From: Clostridiales bacterium
GTDB lineage: Bacteria > Bacillota > Clostridia > Oscillospirales > Oscillospiraceae
Direction: 5' to 3'
Assembly (NCBI GenBank): GCA_022772525.1
Contig: JALFAD010000083.1
Span: 1-33,083, forward strand
Length of the DNA: 33,083 nt
Shown in pieces: positions 14,493-23,668 of the stretch (its first letter is position 1; each line of letters opens with the position of its first letter). Under the pieces are notes generated by a model. The model made no database searches and was not told the DNA's origin. It saw only the letters and a list, made by a program, of their open reading frames with translations. The translations under genes and the position numbers were made by a program.

Positions 14493-17084
14493 ATGAATTT
14501 TAACAATTATACGCAGAAATCCCTGGAGGCTGTCCAGAGCGCGCGGGATCTGGCGGTACAGAATAACCATCAGCAGATGGAGCAGGTGCATCTGCTTCTG
14601 GCGCTGCTGCGGCAGGAGGGCGGCCTGATTCCCCAGCTGCTGCGGAAAATGGACGTGACGGTGGAGAGTCTGGAGGCCGCCGCCGCTGCCGAGCTGCGGA
14701 AGATTCCCGCAGTCACCGGCAGCCGGGACGCGGACCGGTTCTATATCACTGCGGATGTGGATGCCGCCTTCCAGAAGGCAGAGGAAGAGGCAAAGACCAT
14801 GAAAGACGAATTTGTCTCCGTGGAGCACCTGTTCTTAGGCCTGCTGGAAACTGCCCGCGGCGGGGTCAAGACCCTGTTTGACACCTACCGCATTACGAAG
14901 GAGAGCGTGCTTCAGGCCCTGCAGGCCGTCCGGGGCAACCAGCGGGTTACCACCGACAACCCGGAGGGCACCTATGACGCGCTGGAAAAGTACGGAACAG
15001 ATTTGGTGAAGCGTGCCCGGGAGCAGAAAATGGACCCGGTCATCGGCCGTGACGAGGAAATCCGGAACGTCATCCGCATTCTGTCCCGAAAGACCAAGAA
15101 TAACCCCGTGCTGATCGGTGAGCCCGGCGTGGGCAAAACCGCCATCGCTGAGGGCCTTGCTCAGCGGATTGTCAAGAAGGACGTGCCGAAATCCTTGCAG
15201 GATAAGACCATTTTCTCTCTGGACATGGGCGCCCTGATTGCCGGCGCGAAATACCGGGGCGAATTTGAGGAACGTCTGAAGGCCGTTCTGAACGAGGTTA
15301 AGCAGTCCGAGGGCAAAATCATCCTGTTCATCGATGAGCTGCACACCATTGTGGGCGCTGGCAAAACCGAGGGCAGCATGGATGCGGGCAACCTGTTGAA
15401 GCCCATGCTGGCCCGGGGCGAGCTGCACTGCATCGGCGCAACCACTTTGGACGAGTACCGGCAGTATATTGAAAAGGACGCGGCTCTGGAGCGCCGGTTC
15501 CAACCGGTACAGGTGGATGAACCAACGGTGGAGGACACCATCGCCATCCTGCGCGGCCTGAAGGAGCGGTATGAGGTGTTCCACGGCGTGAAAATCGCGG
15601 ACTCCGCCATCATTGCCGCCGCGACTCTGTCTCACCGCTATATCACCGACCGGTTCCTGCCGGACAAGGCCATTGACCTGATCGATGAGGCTTGCGCCCA
15701 AATCCGCACCGAGATGGACTCCATGCCAACAGAACTGGACGCTGTGTCCCGGAAAATCATCCAGATGGAGATTGAGGAAGCGGCTCTCAAGAAGGAAGAG
15801 GACGAACTGTCCAAGGCCCGTCTGGCAGAACTCCAGAAGGAGCTGGCTGAGGAGCGGGATCAGTTCAACGCCATGAAGGCCCAGTGGGAGAACGAGAAGA
15901 ACGCCATCGGCAAGGTTCAGCAGCTGCGGGAGACCATCGAAGACCTGAACCGTCAGATTGAAGCCGCCGAGCAGAACTATGATCTGGAAAAGGCCGCCGA
16001 GCTGAAGTACGGACGTCTGCCGGAAGCGAAAAAGCAGCTGGAAGAGGAAGAACGCCGTGCCCAGTCCGCCAAGGAAAGCAACATCCTGAGGGACCGTGTC
16101 ACCGACGAGGAAATCGCCAAGATTGTGGAGCGCTGGACGGGCATTCCCGTGTCCCGGCTGGTGCAGGGCGAGCGGGAGAAGCTGCTGCATCTGGATGAAA
16201 CCCTCCACAAGCGGGTGGTCGGTCAGGACGAGGCCGTACAGGCCGTCACCGAGGCCATCCAGAGAAGCCGTGCCGGCATTCAGGACCCCAACCGGCCCAT
16301 TGGTTCCTTCCTGTTCCTTGGCCCCACGGGTGTTGGCAAGACCGAGCTGGCAAAGACGCTGGCACAGGCTCTGTTTGACGATGAAAACAATCTGGTGCGG
16401 ATCGATATGTCCGAGTATATGGAGAAATTCTCCGTCTCCCGTCTGATTGGCGCGCCTCCCGGATACGTGGGCTACGAGGAGGGCGGTCAGCTGACGGAAG
16501 CCGTCCGCAGAAAGCCCTACTCCGTCGTCCTGTTCGACGAGGTGGAGAAGGCCCATCCCGATGTGTTTAACGTCCTGCTGCAGGTGCTGGACGACGGACG
16601 GATTACCGATTCTCAGGGCCGTACCGTGGACTTCAAGAACACCATCCTGATTCTGACCTCCAACCTTGGCTCGGAATACCTGCTGGACGGCGTAAACGCC
16701 GACGGCACCATTGACGAGAATGCCAAGGCTCAGGTGCAGGCGCTGCTGCGCCGCTCCTTCCGTCCCGAGTTCCTGAACCGTCTGGACGAGATCGTGTTCT
16801 ACAAGCCTCTGACCAAGGAGAATGTGACCAAGATTATCGACCTGCAAATCGACAAGCTGAATGCCCGGCTGGAGGATCAGCAGATCAAGGTGGAGCTGAC
16901 CGATGCTGCCAAGAGCGCCATCGTGGACGCTTCCTACGATCCCCAGTACGGCGCCCGGCCTCTGCGCCGGTATGTCCAGCATACCGTGGAGACGATGCTC
17001 AGTAAGCGTCTGCTCCGGGGCGACATTCTCCCGGGCCAAACCATCACCGTGGACGCGGTGGACGGACAGTTGGAAATCCGATAA
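14493..17084 (+). CDS. clpB: ATP-dependent disaggregase ClpB
   Basis: This 863-residue Hsp100 chaperone extracts polypeptides from aggregates together with DnaK. An N-terminal Clp repeat domain (1-145) is followed by AAA+ module 1 (Walker A GEPGVGKT at 209-216, Walker B ILFIDELH), a long coiled-coil middle domain (about 405-525, the mark of ClpB rather than ClpC), and AAA+ module 2 (Walker A GPTGVGKT, Walker [21 protein letters not shown] pore loop). No ClpP-binding loop is evident, consistent with ClpB. Length is normal. The ATG at 14493 follows AAAGGAAGG. It is monocistronic, with a CIRCE-controlled promoter and a strong terminator. Confidence 0.98.
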   Translation: MNFNNYTQKSLEAVQSARDLAVQNNHQQMEQVHLLLALLRQEGGLIPQLLRKMDVTVESLEAAAAAELRKIPAVTGSRDADRFYITADVDAAFQKAEEEAKTMKDEFVSVEHLFLGLLETARGGVKTLFDTYRITKESVLQALQAVRGNQRVTTDNPEGTYDALEKYGTDLVKRAREQKMDPVIGRDEEIRNVIRILSRKTKNNPVLIGEPGVGKTAIAEGLAQRIVKKDVPKSLQDKTIFSLDMGALIAGAKYRGEFEERLKAVLNEVKQSEGKIILFIDELHTIVGAGKTEGSMDAGNLLKPMLARGELHCIGATTLDEYRQYIEKDAALERRFQPVQVDEPTVEDTIAILRGLKERYEVFHGVKIADSAIIAAATLSHRYITDRFLPDKAIDLIDEACAQIRTEMDSMPTELDAVSRKIIQMEIEEAALKKEEDELSKARLAELQKELAEERDQFNAMKAQWENEKNAIGKVQQLRETIEDLNRQIEAAEQNYDLEKAAELKYGRLPEAKKQLEEEERRAQSAKESNILRDRVTDEEIAKIVERWTGIPVSRLVQGEREKLLHLDETLHKRVVGQDEAVQAVTEAIQRSRAGIQDPNRPIGSFLFLGPTGVGKTELAKTLAQALFDDENNLVRIDMSEYMEKFSVSRLIGAPPGYVGYEEGGQLTEAVRRKPYSVVLFDEVEKAHPDVFNVLLQVLDDGRITDSQGRTVDFKNTILILTSNLGSEYLLDGVNADGTIDENAKAQVQALLRRSFRPEFLNRLDEIVFYKPLTKENVTKIIDLQIDKLNARLEDQQIKVELTDAAKSAIVDASYDPQYGARPLRRYVQHTVETMLSKRLLRGDILPGQTITVDAVDGQLEIR

Positions 17085-17090
17085 GTTAAC

Positions 17091-17122
17091 AAACCGCCGT
17101 GGGAATTCTCCCACGGCGGTTT
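17091..17122. terminator. Bidirectional terminator between clpB and the pseudouridine synthase
   Basis: AAACCGCCGTGGGA pairs perfectly with TCCCACGGCGGTTT around an ATTC loop. TTTTCTC follows on the plus strand. It serves the convergent genes on both sides. Confidence 0.9.
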
Positions 17123-17128
17123 TCTCAA

Positions 17129-17713
17129 TTATGCCCAATCGGGTTTCGCTTCGAATTGCGCGGTTTTCCCCTTCCAGGGGAAAGCCAGTTTGCAGGAGAA
17201 CAGCATGGGGGCGGGGGAGGAATCCCTGGCCCCGTATTTGTGGTCGCCTACCAGCGGATACCCCCGGCTGGCGAACTGCACCCGAATCTGATGGCTGCGC
17301 CCGGTGTGCAGGCGGATCCGCACAAGGCTTTCTTCGCCTGCCGCCAATCTGACAAATTCCAGCCGGGCCTTTTTCACGCCGCCCCGCATCCGCTTGACCA
17401 CAAAAACCTTATTTTTCCGGCTGTCCTTCCACAGGAGGTCCTCCCAGTCGCCGCTTTCCGGGGGCGTGCCGTGGACCATCGCCACATATTCCTTGACCAT
17501 GGTCCCCTCCTGAATGGCCCGGGACAGGGCGGCGGCAGCGGCCTTTGCGCGGGCGTAGACCATGACCCCGCCTACGTTCTTGTCCAGCCGGTGCAGGGTG
17601 AAAATGTCACCGCCCAGCAGTTCTTTCAGCGCGGCGGGTACCTCGCTTTCCGAATCCAGCCCCACGGGCTTGACGCAGACGGCAATTTCGTTGTCCGAAT
17701 AGAGAATTTCCAT
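17129..17713 (-). CDS. RluA-family RNA pseudouridine synthase
   Basis: This 194-residue enzyme converts uridine to pseudouridine in RNA. The catalytic block FTLHRLDKNVGGVMVYAR contains the essential Asp, and RLHTGRSHQIRVQFASRGYPLVGD-type sequence follows near the C-terminus (RLHTGRSHQIRVQ, then PLVGDHKYG). No S4 RNA-binding domain is present, placing it among short RluA-type proteins with unassigned rRNA or tRNA targets. I use the ATG at 17713 (AGAGGA 7 nt upstream) rather than the in-frame ATG at 17752, because a probable -10 box (TATACT, 17743-17748) lies between them. The gene stands alone and converges on clpB. Confidence 0.92.
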   Translation of the reverse strand: MEILYSDNEIAVCVKPVGLDSESEVPAALKELLGGDIFTLHRLDKNVGGVMVYARAKAAAAALSRAIQEGTMVKEYVAMVHGTPPESGDWEDLLWKDSRKNKVFVVKRMRGGVKKARLEFVRLAAGEESLVRIRLHTGRSHQIRVQFASRGYPLVGDHKYGARDSSPAPMLFSCKLAFPWKGKTAQFEAKPDWA

Positions 17714-17778
17714 AATAATTCCTCTTGTATGCAATTTTTGCCAGTATATCATATTACCGGGACTTGCGAAAGCCCCGG

Positions 17779-17807
17779 TTGCATTTTTTAGCGGAAAAAG
17801 GTATAAT
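17779..17807 (+). promoter_or_regulatory. Sigma-A promoter of the ABC exporter
   Basis: TTGCAT and a perfect TATAAT are separated by 17 nt, about 34 nt upstream of the start codon. Confidence 0.75.
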
Positions 17808-17840
17808 AGGATTAGAGATCATGAGAACAGGAGAAACGCT

Positions 17841-19607
17841 ATGACCACCAGGGACTACCAGCGAAAATCGCCGCTTTCCATCTTTTTACACTATTTCGGA
17901 AACCACAAGGCTCTGTTTGTCGTGGACATTCTGTGCGCCGTGGGCATCGCCGCCATCGATCTGACCTTCCCGCTGGTGACCCGGAAGGCGCTGTACGATC
18001 TGCTCCCGAACCAGCTCTACCGCACCTTCTTCCTGATTATGCTGGCGGTGGCGGGAAGCTACTTGCTGCGCACCTTCCTTAATTATATAGTAGCCTACTA
18101 CGGACATACCTTCGGCATCCGGGTGGAGGCGGACATCCGCAAAGACCTGTTCGCCCATATGCAGACGCTGAGCTTTGACTACTACGACCGCAACCGCACC
18201 GGCAAGCTCATGGCCCGGCTGACCACCGACCTGTTTGAGCTGACGGAGCTTGCTCACCACGGCCCGGAGGATCTGCTGACCAGCGGCCTGACCATTCTGG
18301 GCGCACTGGCGGTGATGCTGTCCGTCCGGTGGGAGCTGGCGCTGGTGGTGGCGCTGACCATTCCCGTGTTTCTGGCGGTTGCCATGGCTATGCGCAGGCG
18401 GATGGCCCGGGCTTCCGCCGCCGCCAAGGAAAAAACGGGCCACATCAATCAGGAGATCGAAAGCAGCCTGTCCGGTGTCCGTACCGCCAAGGCCTTCGCC
18501 AACGAGGAGGCCGAGATCAGCCGCTTCAACGCCGCCAACGAGGTGTACAAGACCTCCAAACGGGAATTCCACAAGGCTATGGGCCTGTTTCACAGCAGCG
18601 TGGAATTTTTTCTGTGCATGCTGAACGTGATAATTGTGGGCTTCGGCGGCTACTATGTCATGCGCGGTCAGATGGATTATCGCGATTTGATTACGTTTAA
18701 CCTGTACATCGCGTCCTTTGTGAACCCCATGCGTAAGCTGTGCAATTTCTCGGAGCTGTTCGCCAACGGCTTCGCGGGCCTGAACCGGTTCGTGGAGGTT
18801 ATGCGCACGGAACCCACCGTGCAGGACAAACCAGACGCGAAAGAGCTGGAAAATGTCAAGGGAAAAATTGACATTTCCCATGTGTCCTTTGCCTATGACG
18901 GGGATTTGGCGGTGCTCCACGATGTGACCATGCAGGTACGGCCCGGGGAAACCATCGCCATTGTCGGCCCTTCCGGCGGCGGCAAGACCACACTGTGCCA
19001 GCTGATTCCCAGATTCTACGACGTGACCAGCGGAAGTATCTCCATCGACGGCCTGGACATCCGGGATGTGACCCAGCGCAGCCTGCATGAAAGCATCGGC
19101 ATCGTACAGCAGGATGTGTTCCTGTTCGCGGACACGGTGTTCGAGAATATCCGCTACGGCAGACCCGACGCCACTCTGGATGAAGTAAAGGAAGCGGCAA
19201 GGAAGGCGGAAATCTACGACGACATCATGGCCATGCCAAATGGTTTTCAGACCTATGTAGGCGAGCGGGGCACCCTGCTCTCCGGCGGACAGAAGCAGCG
19301 CATTGCCATCGCCCGGATTTTCCTGAAGAATCCGCCCATTCTGATTCTGGACGAGGCCACCTCCGCGCTGGACTCCGTGACGGAGGCGAAAATTCAGCGG
19401 GCCTTTGATAACCTTGCCAAGGGCCGGACGACGCTGATTATCGCCCACCGCCTGAGCACCATCCGCAGCGCCAGCCGCATCGTGTCCATCGCCGACGGTG
19501 TGATTACCGAGTGCGGCACCCATGGGGAGCTGCTGGAGACCGGCGGCATCTACTCCCAGCTGTATAAAACCCAGAACGCGCTGGCGCTGGACGCAATAAA
19601 AGAATAA
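17841..19607 (+). CDS. ABC exporter, fused membrane and ATPase domains
   Basis: This 588-residue half-transporter has an N-terminal type-1 exporter membrane domain (six segments, about 20-320) and a C-terminal ATPase with Walker A GPSGGGKTT, Q-loop IGIVQQDVFLF, signature [13 protein letters not shown], Walker B ILILDEATSALD and H-loop IIAHRLSTIR, all intact. Such proteins export lipids, peptides or drugs as homodimers or heterodimers. With both catalytic sites canonical and no partner gene adjacent, a homodimer is likely. The ATG at 17841 follows CAGGAGAA. The next gene has its own promoter. The substrate is unknown. Confidence 0.95.
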   Translation: MTTRDYQRKSPLSIFLHYFGNHKALFVVDILCAVGIAAIDLTFPLVTRKALYDLLPNQLYRTFFLIMLAVAGSYLLRTFLNYIVAYYGHTFGIRVEADIRKDLFAHMQTLSFDYYDRNRTGKLMARLTTDLFELTELAHHGPEDLLTSGLTILGALAVMLSVRWELALVVALTIPVFLAVAMAMRRRMARASAAAKEKTGHINQEIESSLSGVRTAKAFANEEAEISRFNAANEVYKTSKREFHKAMGLFHSSVEFFLCMLNVIIVGFGGYYVMRGQMDYRDLITFNLYIASFVNPMRKLCNFSELFANGFAGLNRFVEVMRTEPTVQDKPDAKELENVKGKIDISHVSFAYDGDLAVLHDVTMQVRPGETIAIVGPSGGGKTTLCQLIPRFYDVTSGSISIDGLDIRDVTQRSLHESIGIVQQDVFLFADTVFENIRYGRPDATLDEVKEAARKAEIYDDIMAMPNGFQTYVGERGTLLSGGQKQRIAIARIFLKNPPILILDEATSALDSVTEAKIQRAFDNLAKGRTTLIIAHRLSTIRSASRIVSIADGVITECGTHGELLETGGIYSQLYKTQNALALDAIKE

Positions 19608-19609
19608 GG

Positions 19610-19638
19610 TTGCATTCTGAAACGCAACGCGGTAGAAT
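19610..19638 (+). promoter_or_regulatory. Sigma-A promoter of the DUF975 gene
   Basis: TTGCAT and TAGAAT are separated by 17 nt, starting directly after the ABC exporter stop codon. Confidence 0.6.
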
Positions 19639-19670
19639 AGACTGGTAGAAAGAAGAAGGGGGAAATCACT

Positions 19671-20372
19671 ATGACTTCAAGTGAACTTCGCAGAGTCGCC
19701 AGAGAGAACCTGTCCGGAAACTGGGGCATCTCCGTGGGCGTGGCGCTGGTGGCGGCAATCTTAGGCGGCACCATCGCAGGCTTCGGCAGCAATGTCAATT
19801 TTAACATCAATGAGGATACGATTCGGAACCTGCCGCCCTTTTTTTGGACGGTGCTGCTGCCGGTGGTATCCGTTGCGGGGCTGCTGGGAATTGTAAGCTT
19901 CATCATCGGCGGCGTGGTGGAGCTGGGCTACGCAAAATTTTTGCTGAAACAGCACGACAAAAAGGAATTGCAGTTTTCCGACCTGTTCAGCCAGTTTGAC
20001 CGGTTTGGCACCGGCTTTGCCCAGCAATTCCTGCGGATTCTGTACACCACTCTGTGGACGCTGCTGTTTATCATTCCCGGCATCGTCAAGAGCCTGAGCT
20101 ACGCCATGACGCCCTTTATTCTGGAAGACCACCCGGAAATGACGGCGTCTGAGGCCATCAAAGCATCCATGAAACTGATGGATGGACACAAAATGGATCT
20201 GTTCATTCTGGGCCTGAGCTTTATCGGCTGGAGCCTGCTGGCCTGTTTGACCATGGGCATCGGATACCTGTTCCTGACTCCCTACATCAATGCGGCCTAT
20301 GCGGCTTTTTACCGGAATATTTCCGGACAGCGTCAGGAAGCCAGAAGCTATGTGCCCCCTGTGGAGTTTTAG
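19671..20372 (+). CDS. DUF975 family integral membrane protein
   Basis: This 233-residue protein opens with the characteristic ELRRVARENLSGNWG pattern of DUF975, then has four to five membrane segments. The family core WTLLFIIPGIVKSLSYAMTP, then SEAIKASMKLMDGHK and the C-terminal NAAYAAFYRNI, are all present. Function is not established; the family belongs to a wider group of clostridial membrane proteins often found near envelope or stress genes. The ATG at 19671 follows GGGGGAAATC. A membrane glycosyltransferase gene follows 44 nt downstream and may be cotranscribed. Confidence 0.9.
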   Translation: MTSSELRRVARENLSGNWGISVGVALVAAILGGTIAGFGSNVNFNINEDTIRNLPPFFWTVLLPVVSVAGLLGIVSFIIGGVVELGYAKFLLKQHDKKELQFSDLFSQFDRFGTGFAQQFLRILYTTLWTLLFIIPGIVKSLSYAMTPFILEDHPEMTASEAIKASMKLMDGHKMDLFILGLSFIGWSLLACLTMGIGYLFLTPYINAAYAAFYRNISGQRQEARSYVPPVEF

Positions 20373-20416
20373 TGCCCCGGAAGCGATGGAAAATAACCTG
20401 AAAGGACACGATTGCA

Positions 20417-21592
20417 GTGACAAAGTGTGAAAAGAGAATTGCTGACTTCCTGATGCGCCACCTGATTCCAATTGCTTTTATCATCGTGACAGTCCTTGGC
20501 GTCTTGGTTAGAATTCCGTTGAAGGATTTTCTTTCCCCGGACGCGGAGGGATGTCTGCTGCCGTGGTATGATGAGATTTGCGTGAATGGGCTTTCAGAAC
20601 AGGTGGGTAACTATAATTTCCCATATCAACTGGCTATTTATTTATTGACAAAGCTGCCGTTTAAGCCATTGTATGCGTATAAGCTCCTGTCCTGCCTTTT
20701 TGACTTCCTATTGGCGGCGGCTTGTGCGCTGGTGGTGTACAGCTGCTCCGGAAAGCGGCATTTTTCGCTCCTAACATACTGCGCGGTACTGCTTTCTCCG
20801 GTAGTTATCCTCAATTCTGCCGCATGGTCTCAGTGCGACAGCATTTATGTATTCTTCAGTGTGTGCGGACTGTATCTGCTCATGAAGGATAAACCCCTGT
20901 TTGCCATGTGCTGCTTCGGCTTGAGCCTGGCGTTCAAATTGCAGGCGGTGTTTGTTTTCCCTGGACTGGTTATTCTGTACCTCATGACAAGGAGGTTCTC
21001 CGCGCTGAACTTTCTGGCAATTCCTCTGGCGATGGTTGCGATATCCCTGCCCATGCTTTTCGTGGGAAGAAGCCTGACCGAGTTGTACAAGGTTTACCTT
21101 TGGCAGACGGTCACCTACCCCAAAATGGTGATGAACTATCCTTCCCTGTACTGCCTGATTGGCAGCGACGATTATTATCTGCTCTCCAAGCCTGCCATTC
21201 TGTTCGCGGTCACGGCGCTGGGCGTGCTGCTGTTCGGCATAGCGTATTATAGGATAAAAATGACGAAGGAAAACATGGTCATGCTCCTGTTTTTGTCTGC
21301 GTTTACCTGTGTACTGTTCCTGCCGGCTATGCACGAGCGCTATGGCTATCCCTGTGAAATTCTGGCGTGGATATTGGCCTTTCTGGTTCCCCAAACCGCG
21401 CTGCTGTGTATCGGTATGCAGCTGCTGACACTGCGAACCTACAGCTTCTACCTGTTTAACACACCGATGAACCTAACCGCACTGGCGTACGCAAATATTG
21501 CAATTTACCTTCTGTATGCGTATATTCTGCTGAAGGAAATGAGACGAAACCCTGAGCAACCCGGCTTTGCAGCCGGGCAGAGAGTCCCGTGA
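20417..21592 (+). CDS. Multi-spanning GT-C-type membrane glycosyltransferase
   Basis: This 391-residue protein has about ten membrane segments. An acidic first outer loop (LSPDAEGCLLPWYDEI) precedes NFPYQLAIYLLTKLP, and AWSQCDSIYVFF with LSLAFKLQAVFVFPGL resembles Gpi18-like / GT87-type mannosyltransferases of the GT-C fold, which take sugar from polyprenyl phosphate. The exact family and acceptor are uncertain. The GTG start at 20417 lies 10 nt after AAAGGA. It appears more AT-rich than its neighbours, like the diguanylate cyclase gene that faces it, which could mean a different origin. The C-terminal tail (EQPGFAAGQRVP) is soluble. Confidence 0.75.
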   Translation: MTKCEKRIADFLMRHLIPIAFIIVTVLGVLVRIPLKDFLSPDAEGCLLPWYDEICVNGLSEQVGNYNFPYQLAIYLLTKLPFKPLYAYKLLSCLFDFLLAAACALVVYSCSGKRHFSLLTYCAVLLSPVVILNSAAWSQCDSIYVFFSVCGLYLLMKDKPLFAMCCFGLSLAFKLQAVFVFPGLVILYLMTRRFSALNFLAIPLAMVAISLPMLFVGRSLTELYKVYLWQTVTYPKMVMNYPSLYCLIGSDDYYLLSKPAILFAVTALGVLLFGIAYYRIKMTKENMVMLLFLSAFTCVLFLPAMHERYGYPCEILAWILAFLVPQTALLCIGMQLLTLRTYSFYLFNTPMNLTALAYANIAIYLLYAYILLKEMRRNPEQPGFAAGQRVP

Positions 21593-21613
21593 GCAAAGGC
21601 CAATCATGCAGCA

Positions 21614-21641
21614 ACGGCTGCCGCAAAAATGCGGCAGCCGT
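21614..21641. terminator. Bidirectional terminator between membrane glycosyltransferase and diguanylate cyclase
   Basis: An 11-bp perfect stem (ACGGCTGCCGC and its complement) encloses AAAAAT. CGATTTTT follows on the plus strand. It lies between two convergent stop codons. Confidence 0.85.
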
Positions 21642-21647
21642 CGATTT

Positions 21648-22730
21648 TTAGTAGATGATCCGGTTTCGGCCTCGTTCTTTTCCCATGTAGAGCTTTTCGT
21701 CCACTTTCTTGATGAGACTGTCCAGATCAGACCGGTAATCGCTCTCTTCCAGACCGAAGGTCATGGTGATATGTTCGCTTACGTCATTCCAGACAAAGGC
21801 GGTGCGGTTAACATTGACCCAAAGCTCGGAGATGATCGCGTTTGCCTCATCGCCATTCATGAACGGGAAAAAGAACACAAATTCTTCTCCGCCCCAGCGG
21901 CAGTATTTCCCCCTTCCCTGGAGGACATCGTGGAACATTTTGGCCAGCCACACCAAAACCGCGTCACCGCAGTCGTGCCCATACTGGTCGTTGAACCGTT
22001 TGAAATGATCGATGTCCCCCATGGCGACGACGTACAGCGCCTCGGGGTTCTCCTCCTGAAACTGGCGGATGCAATTCAGCATGGTGCGCCGGTTCCACAG
22101 TCCGGTAAGCGGATCGGTGGATGCCTGTTGCTCCAGACGCTTATTGTATTCCACCAGCTTTTTTTCGGCGGACTCAATGTTTGAGCTGAAGGTGCCGAAC
22201 AGAATGCCCAGCTGCAGAAACAGGAACAGGGAGTTGCAGACCTGCAAAATCATCACAAACTGGCTGGAAAGCGTTACCACCGGGGTGTGTACCTTGCAGA
22301 AGAAATACATGCCAAGGCGGAGCAGAAACAGAAGAACCGTGATGACGATTTTTACCGACAACCTGTCATAGAGCGAAAAATAGACCAGCGCCATGAGTGC
22401 AAACAAAAAATGCTGAACGCCGCTGTCCCATCCGTACAGGTAGACAGAACTGACAATCCAGACCAGCTGAATGACAGCGTTGATGAGCAGATTGGTTTTG
22501 ATTCGGTAATAATAGGTGCACATGAGGGAGACGCACACCACCACCATGGAAACTGCTCCAATCCAGGAGAAGCTGTGGGATTCCCCCAGAAACATCAAAA
22601 GCTGGAAAAACAGAAGATAGCACAGAAAAACCAGATAAAACCAGCGGAGCATCACCAGAATACGCCGCGATTCGTTTTCATATTTCGAGTCTTTCCGGAT
22701 CAGAGCCAGAATCTTTTTGAATACGTTCAC
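21648..22730 (-). CDS. Membrane-bound diguanylate cyclase (GGDEF)
   Basis: This 360-residue protein has six hydrophobic segments in its first 185 residues, a short helical linker (ESAEKKLVEYNKRLEQQ) and a C-terminal GGDEF domain. The active site is intact: DPLTGLWNRR, DIDHFKRFNDQYGHDCGD and the signature GGEEF. The inhibitory I-site RxxD, expected just before GGEEF, is not present (GRGKYCRW instead), so product feedback is probably lost. It should make cyclic di-GMP in response to a signal sensed by the unassigned membrane domain. The GTG start at 22730 lies 6 nt after AAGGAG. No EAL partner is nearby. It seems more AT-rich than most genes here. Confidence 0.93.
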   Translation of the reverse strand: MNVFKKILALIRKDSKYENESRRILVMLRWFYLVFLCYLLFFQLLMFLGESHSFSWIGAVSMVVVCVSLMCTYYYRIKTNLLINAVIQLVWIVSSVYLYGWDSGVQHFLFALMALVYFSLYDRLSVKIVITVLLFLLRLGMYFFCKVHTPVVTLSSQFVMILQVCNSLFLFLQLGILFGTFSSNIESAEKKLVEYNKRLEQQASTDPLTGLWNRRTMLNCIRQFQEENPEALYVVAMGDIDHFKRFNDQYGHDCGDAVLVWLAKMFHDVLQGRGKYCRWGGEEFVFFFPFMNGDEANAIISELWVNVNRTAFVWNDVSEHITMTFGLEESDYRSDLDSLIKKVDEKLYMGKERGRNRIIY

Positions 22731-22832
22731 TTGACACTCCTTATGTCTGTATGCCCGGAATGGAGCCGGTCGAAAACCGCGAGATCCGACCCATTCCGAC
22801 TGCGGGAAAACCGATGCCAGACCGAGGACTGG

Positions 22833-22919
22833 CTTAGGGAAACTCTGAACAAATCGTCTGCGGCTGAACGGCGAATCTTTTGCCGTCAGCCCTTGCCGAT
22901 TTATTCAGAGCTTCCTTAG
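22833..22919. repeat. 87-bp palindromic interspersed repeat (complete copy)
   Basis: The outer arms CTTAGGGAAACTCTGA.. and its near-complement ..TCAGAGCTTCCTTAG pair over about 23 bp. Inner arms GGCTGAACGGC and GCCGTCAGCC pair again, so the whole element can fold into one long hairpin. A half copy lies at 10934-10991. It encodes nothing and fills the gap between the diguanylate cyclase and rex. Confidence 0.75.
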
Positions 22920-22935
22920 AAAGGCGGTGCCACTG

Positions 22936-23586
22936 TTACTTCTTTATTTCTTTTTCTTCCTTAATCTGGGCCTGCAAATGAACGGACAGCACCGCGAGGG
23001 ACGTGGCCATGTTCTCGTTCTGCACCAGAATGTTGGGCGGCACGTCCAGATGGGTGGGGGCGAAATTCCAGATGGCCTTGATGCCCCCGGCGATCAGCTG
23101 GTCGGCGACGCTTTGGGCGCCCTCGGCGGGGACGGTGATGATGCCCATGAGCACCTTGTGGGTGCGGCAGAATTTAGAAAGCTCCGTGATATTGTAGACC
23201 GGCTTACCCTCCTCGGTCTTTTTGATCTTGGGGGCAATGTCGAAGGCGGCAAGGATGTTCAGGCCGTATTCATCGAAGCCCTTGTAGCCCATCAGCGCCT
23301 GGCCCAGCTTGCCAGCGCCGATGAGCACGGCGTCGGTGGTGTTGTCATAGCCAAGGAACTGCTCGATGTCGTCAATGAGGGCCTCCCGCTGGTAGCCGAT
23401 TTTAGGCCGCCCGCCATCGGAAACCATGGCTAGGTCTTTTCGCACCTGCACCTCGCCCATGTCCAGGGCGTTGGCGAGGGCGGTGGCGGATATATTGGGA
23501 GACGCGCCCTCCGGCATATTTTTCAAATACGCCAGATATCCGGGCAGACGCTTCAATACCGCTTTGGAGATTTTCTTCTGTTCCAT
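22936..23586 (-). CDS. rex: Redox-sensing transcriptional repressor Rex
   Basis: This 216-residue Rex protein senses the NADH/NAD+ ratio and represses fermentation and respiration genes. The N-terminal winged helix carries KISKAVLKRLPGYLAYL and GEVQVRKDLAMVSDGGRPKIGY. The Rossmann domain carries VLIGAGKLGQALMGY and FDEYGLNILAAFD. A domain-swapped C-terminal helix completes it. I place the start at the ATG at 23586, preceded by TGAGGT; an in-frame ATG at 23604 would overlap the ATCGAT array. It has its own promoter downstream of sigE. No canonical Rex box is visible in front of it, but four ATCGAT-like repeats are. Confidence 0.96.
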   Translation of the reverse strand: MEQKKISKAVLKRLPGYLAYLKNMPEGASPNISATALANALDMGEVQVRKDLAMVSDGGRPKIGYQREALIDDIEQFLGYDNTTDAVLIGAGKLGQALMGYKGFDEYGLNILAAFDIAPKIKKTEEGKPVYNITELSKFCRTHKVLMGIITVPAEGAQSVADQLIAGGIKAIWNFAPTHLDVPPNILVQNENMATSLAVLSVHLQAQIKEEKEIKK

Positions 23587-23603
23587 AATTACCTCAGTAT
23601 CCA

Positions 23604-23655
23604 ATCGATATAAAAATATATCGATATAATTTCATATCGATTATAGCATATCGAA
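23604..23655. repeat. ATCGAT iteron array at the rex promoter
   Basis: ATCGAT occurs at 23604, 23620 and 23636, with ATCGAA at 23650, giving spacings of 16, 16 and 14 nt. The first two form a perfect inverted repeat (ATCGATATA-AAAA-TATATCGAT). The array covers the -10 box and the leader, where a repressor would act. It does not match the Rex box (TTGTTAA-type). Confidence 0.7.
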
Positions 23656-23668
23656 TTGCAAAAATCAA
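23640..23668 (-). promoter_or_regulatory. Sigma-A promoter of rex
   Basis: On the minus strand TTGATT and a perfect TATAAT are separated by 17 nt. The -35 box touches the sigE stop codon. Confidence 0.75.

Noticed and set aside
14835..17138. Long open frame opposite clpB, and a similar one opposite the ABC exporter (17886-19523)
   Set aside because: Each lies entirely inside a gene with full motif support on the other strand; composition is His/Gln/Leu-rich antisense nonsense.
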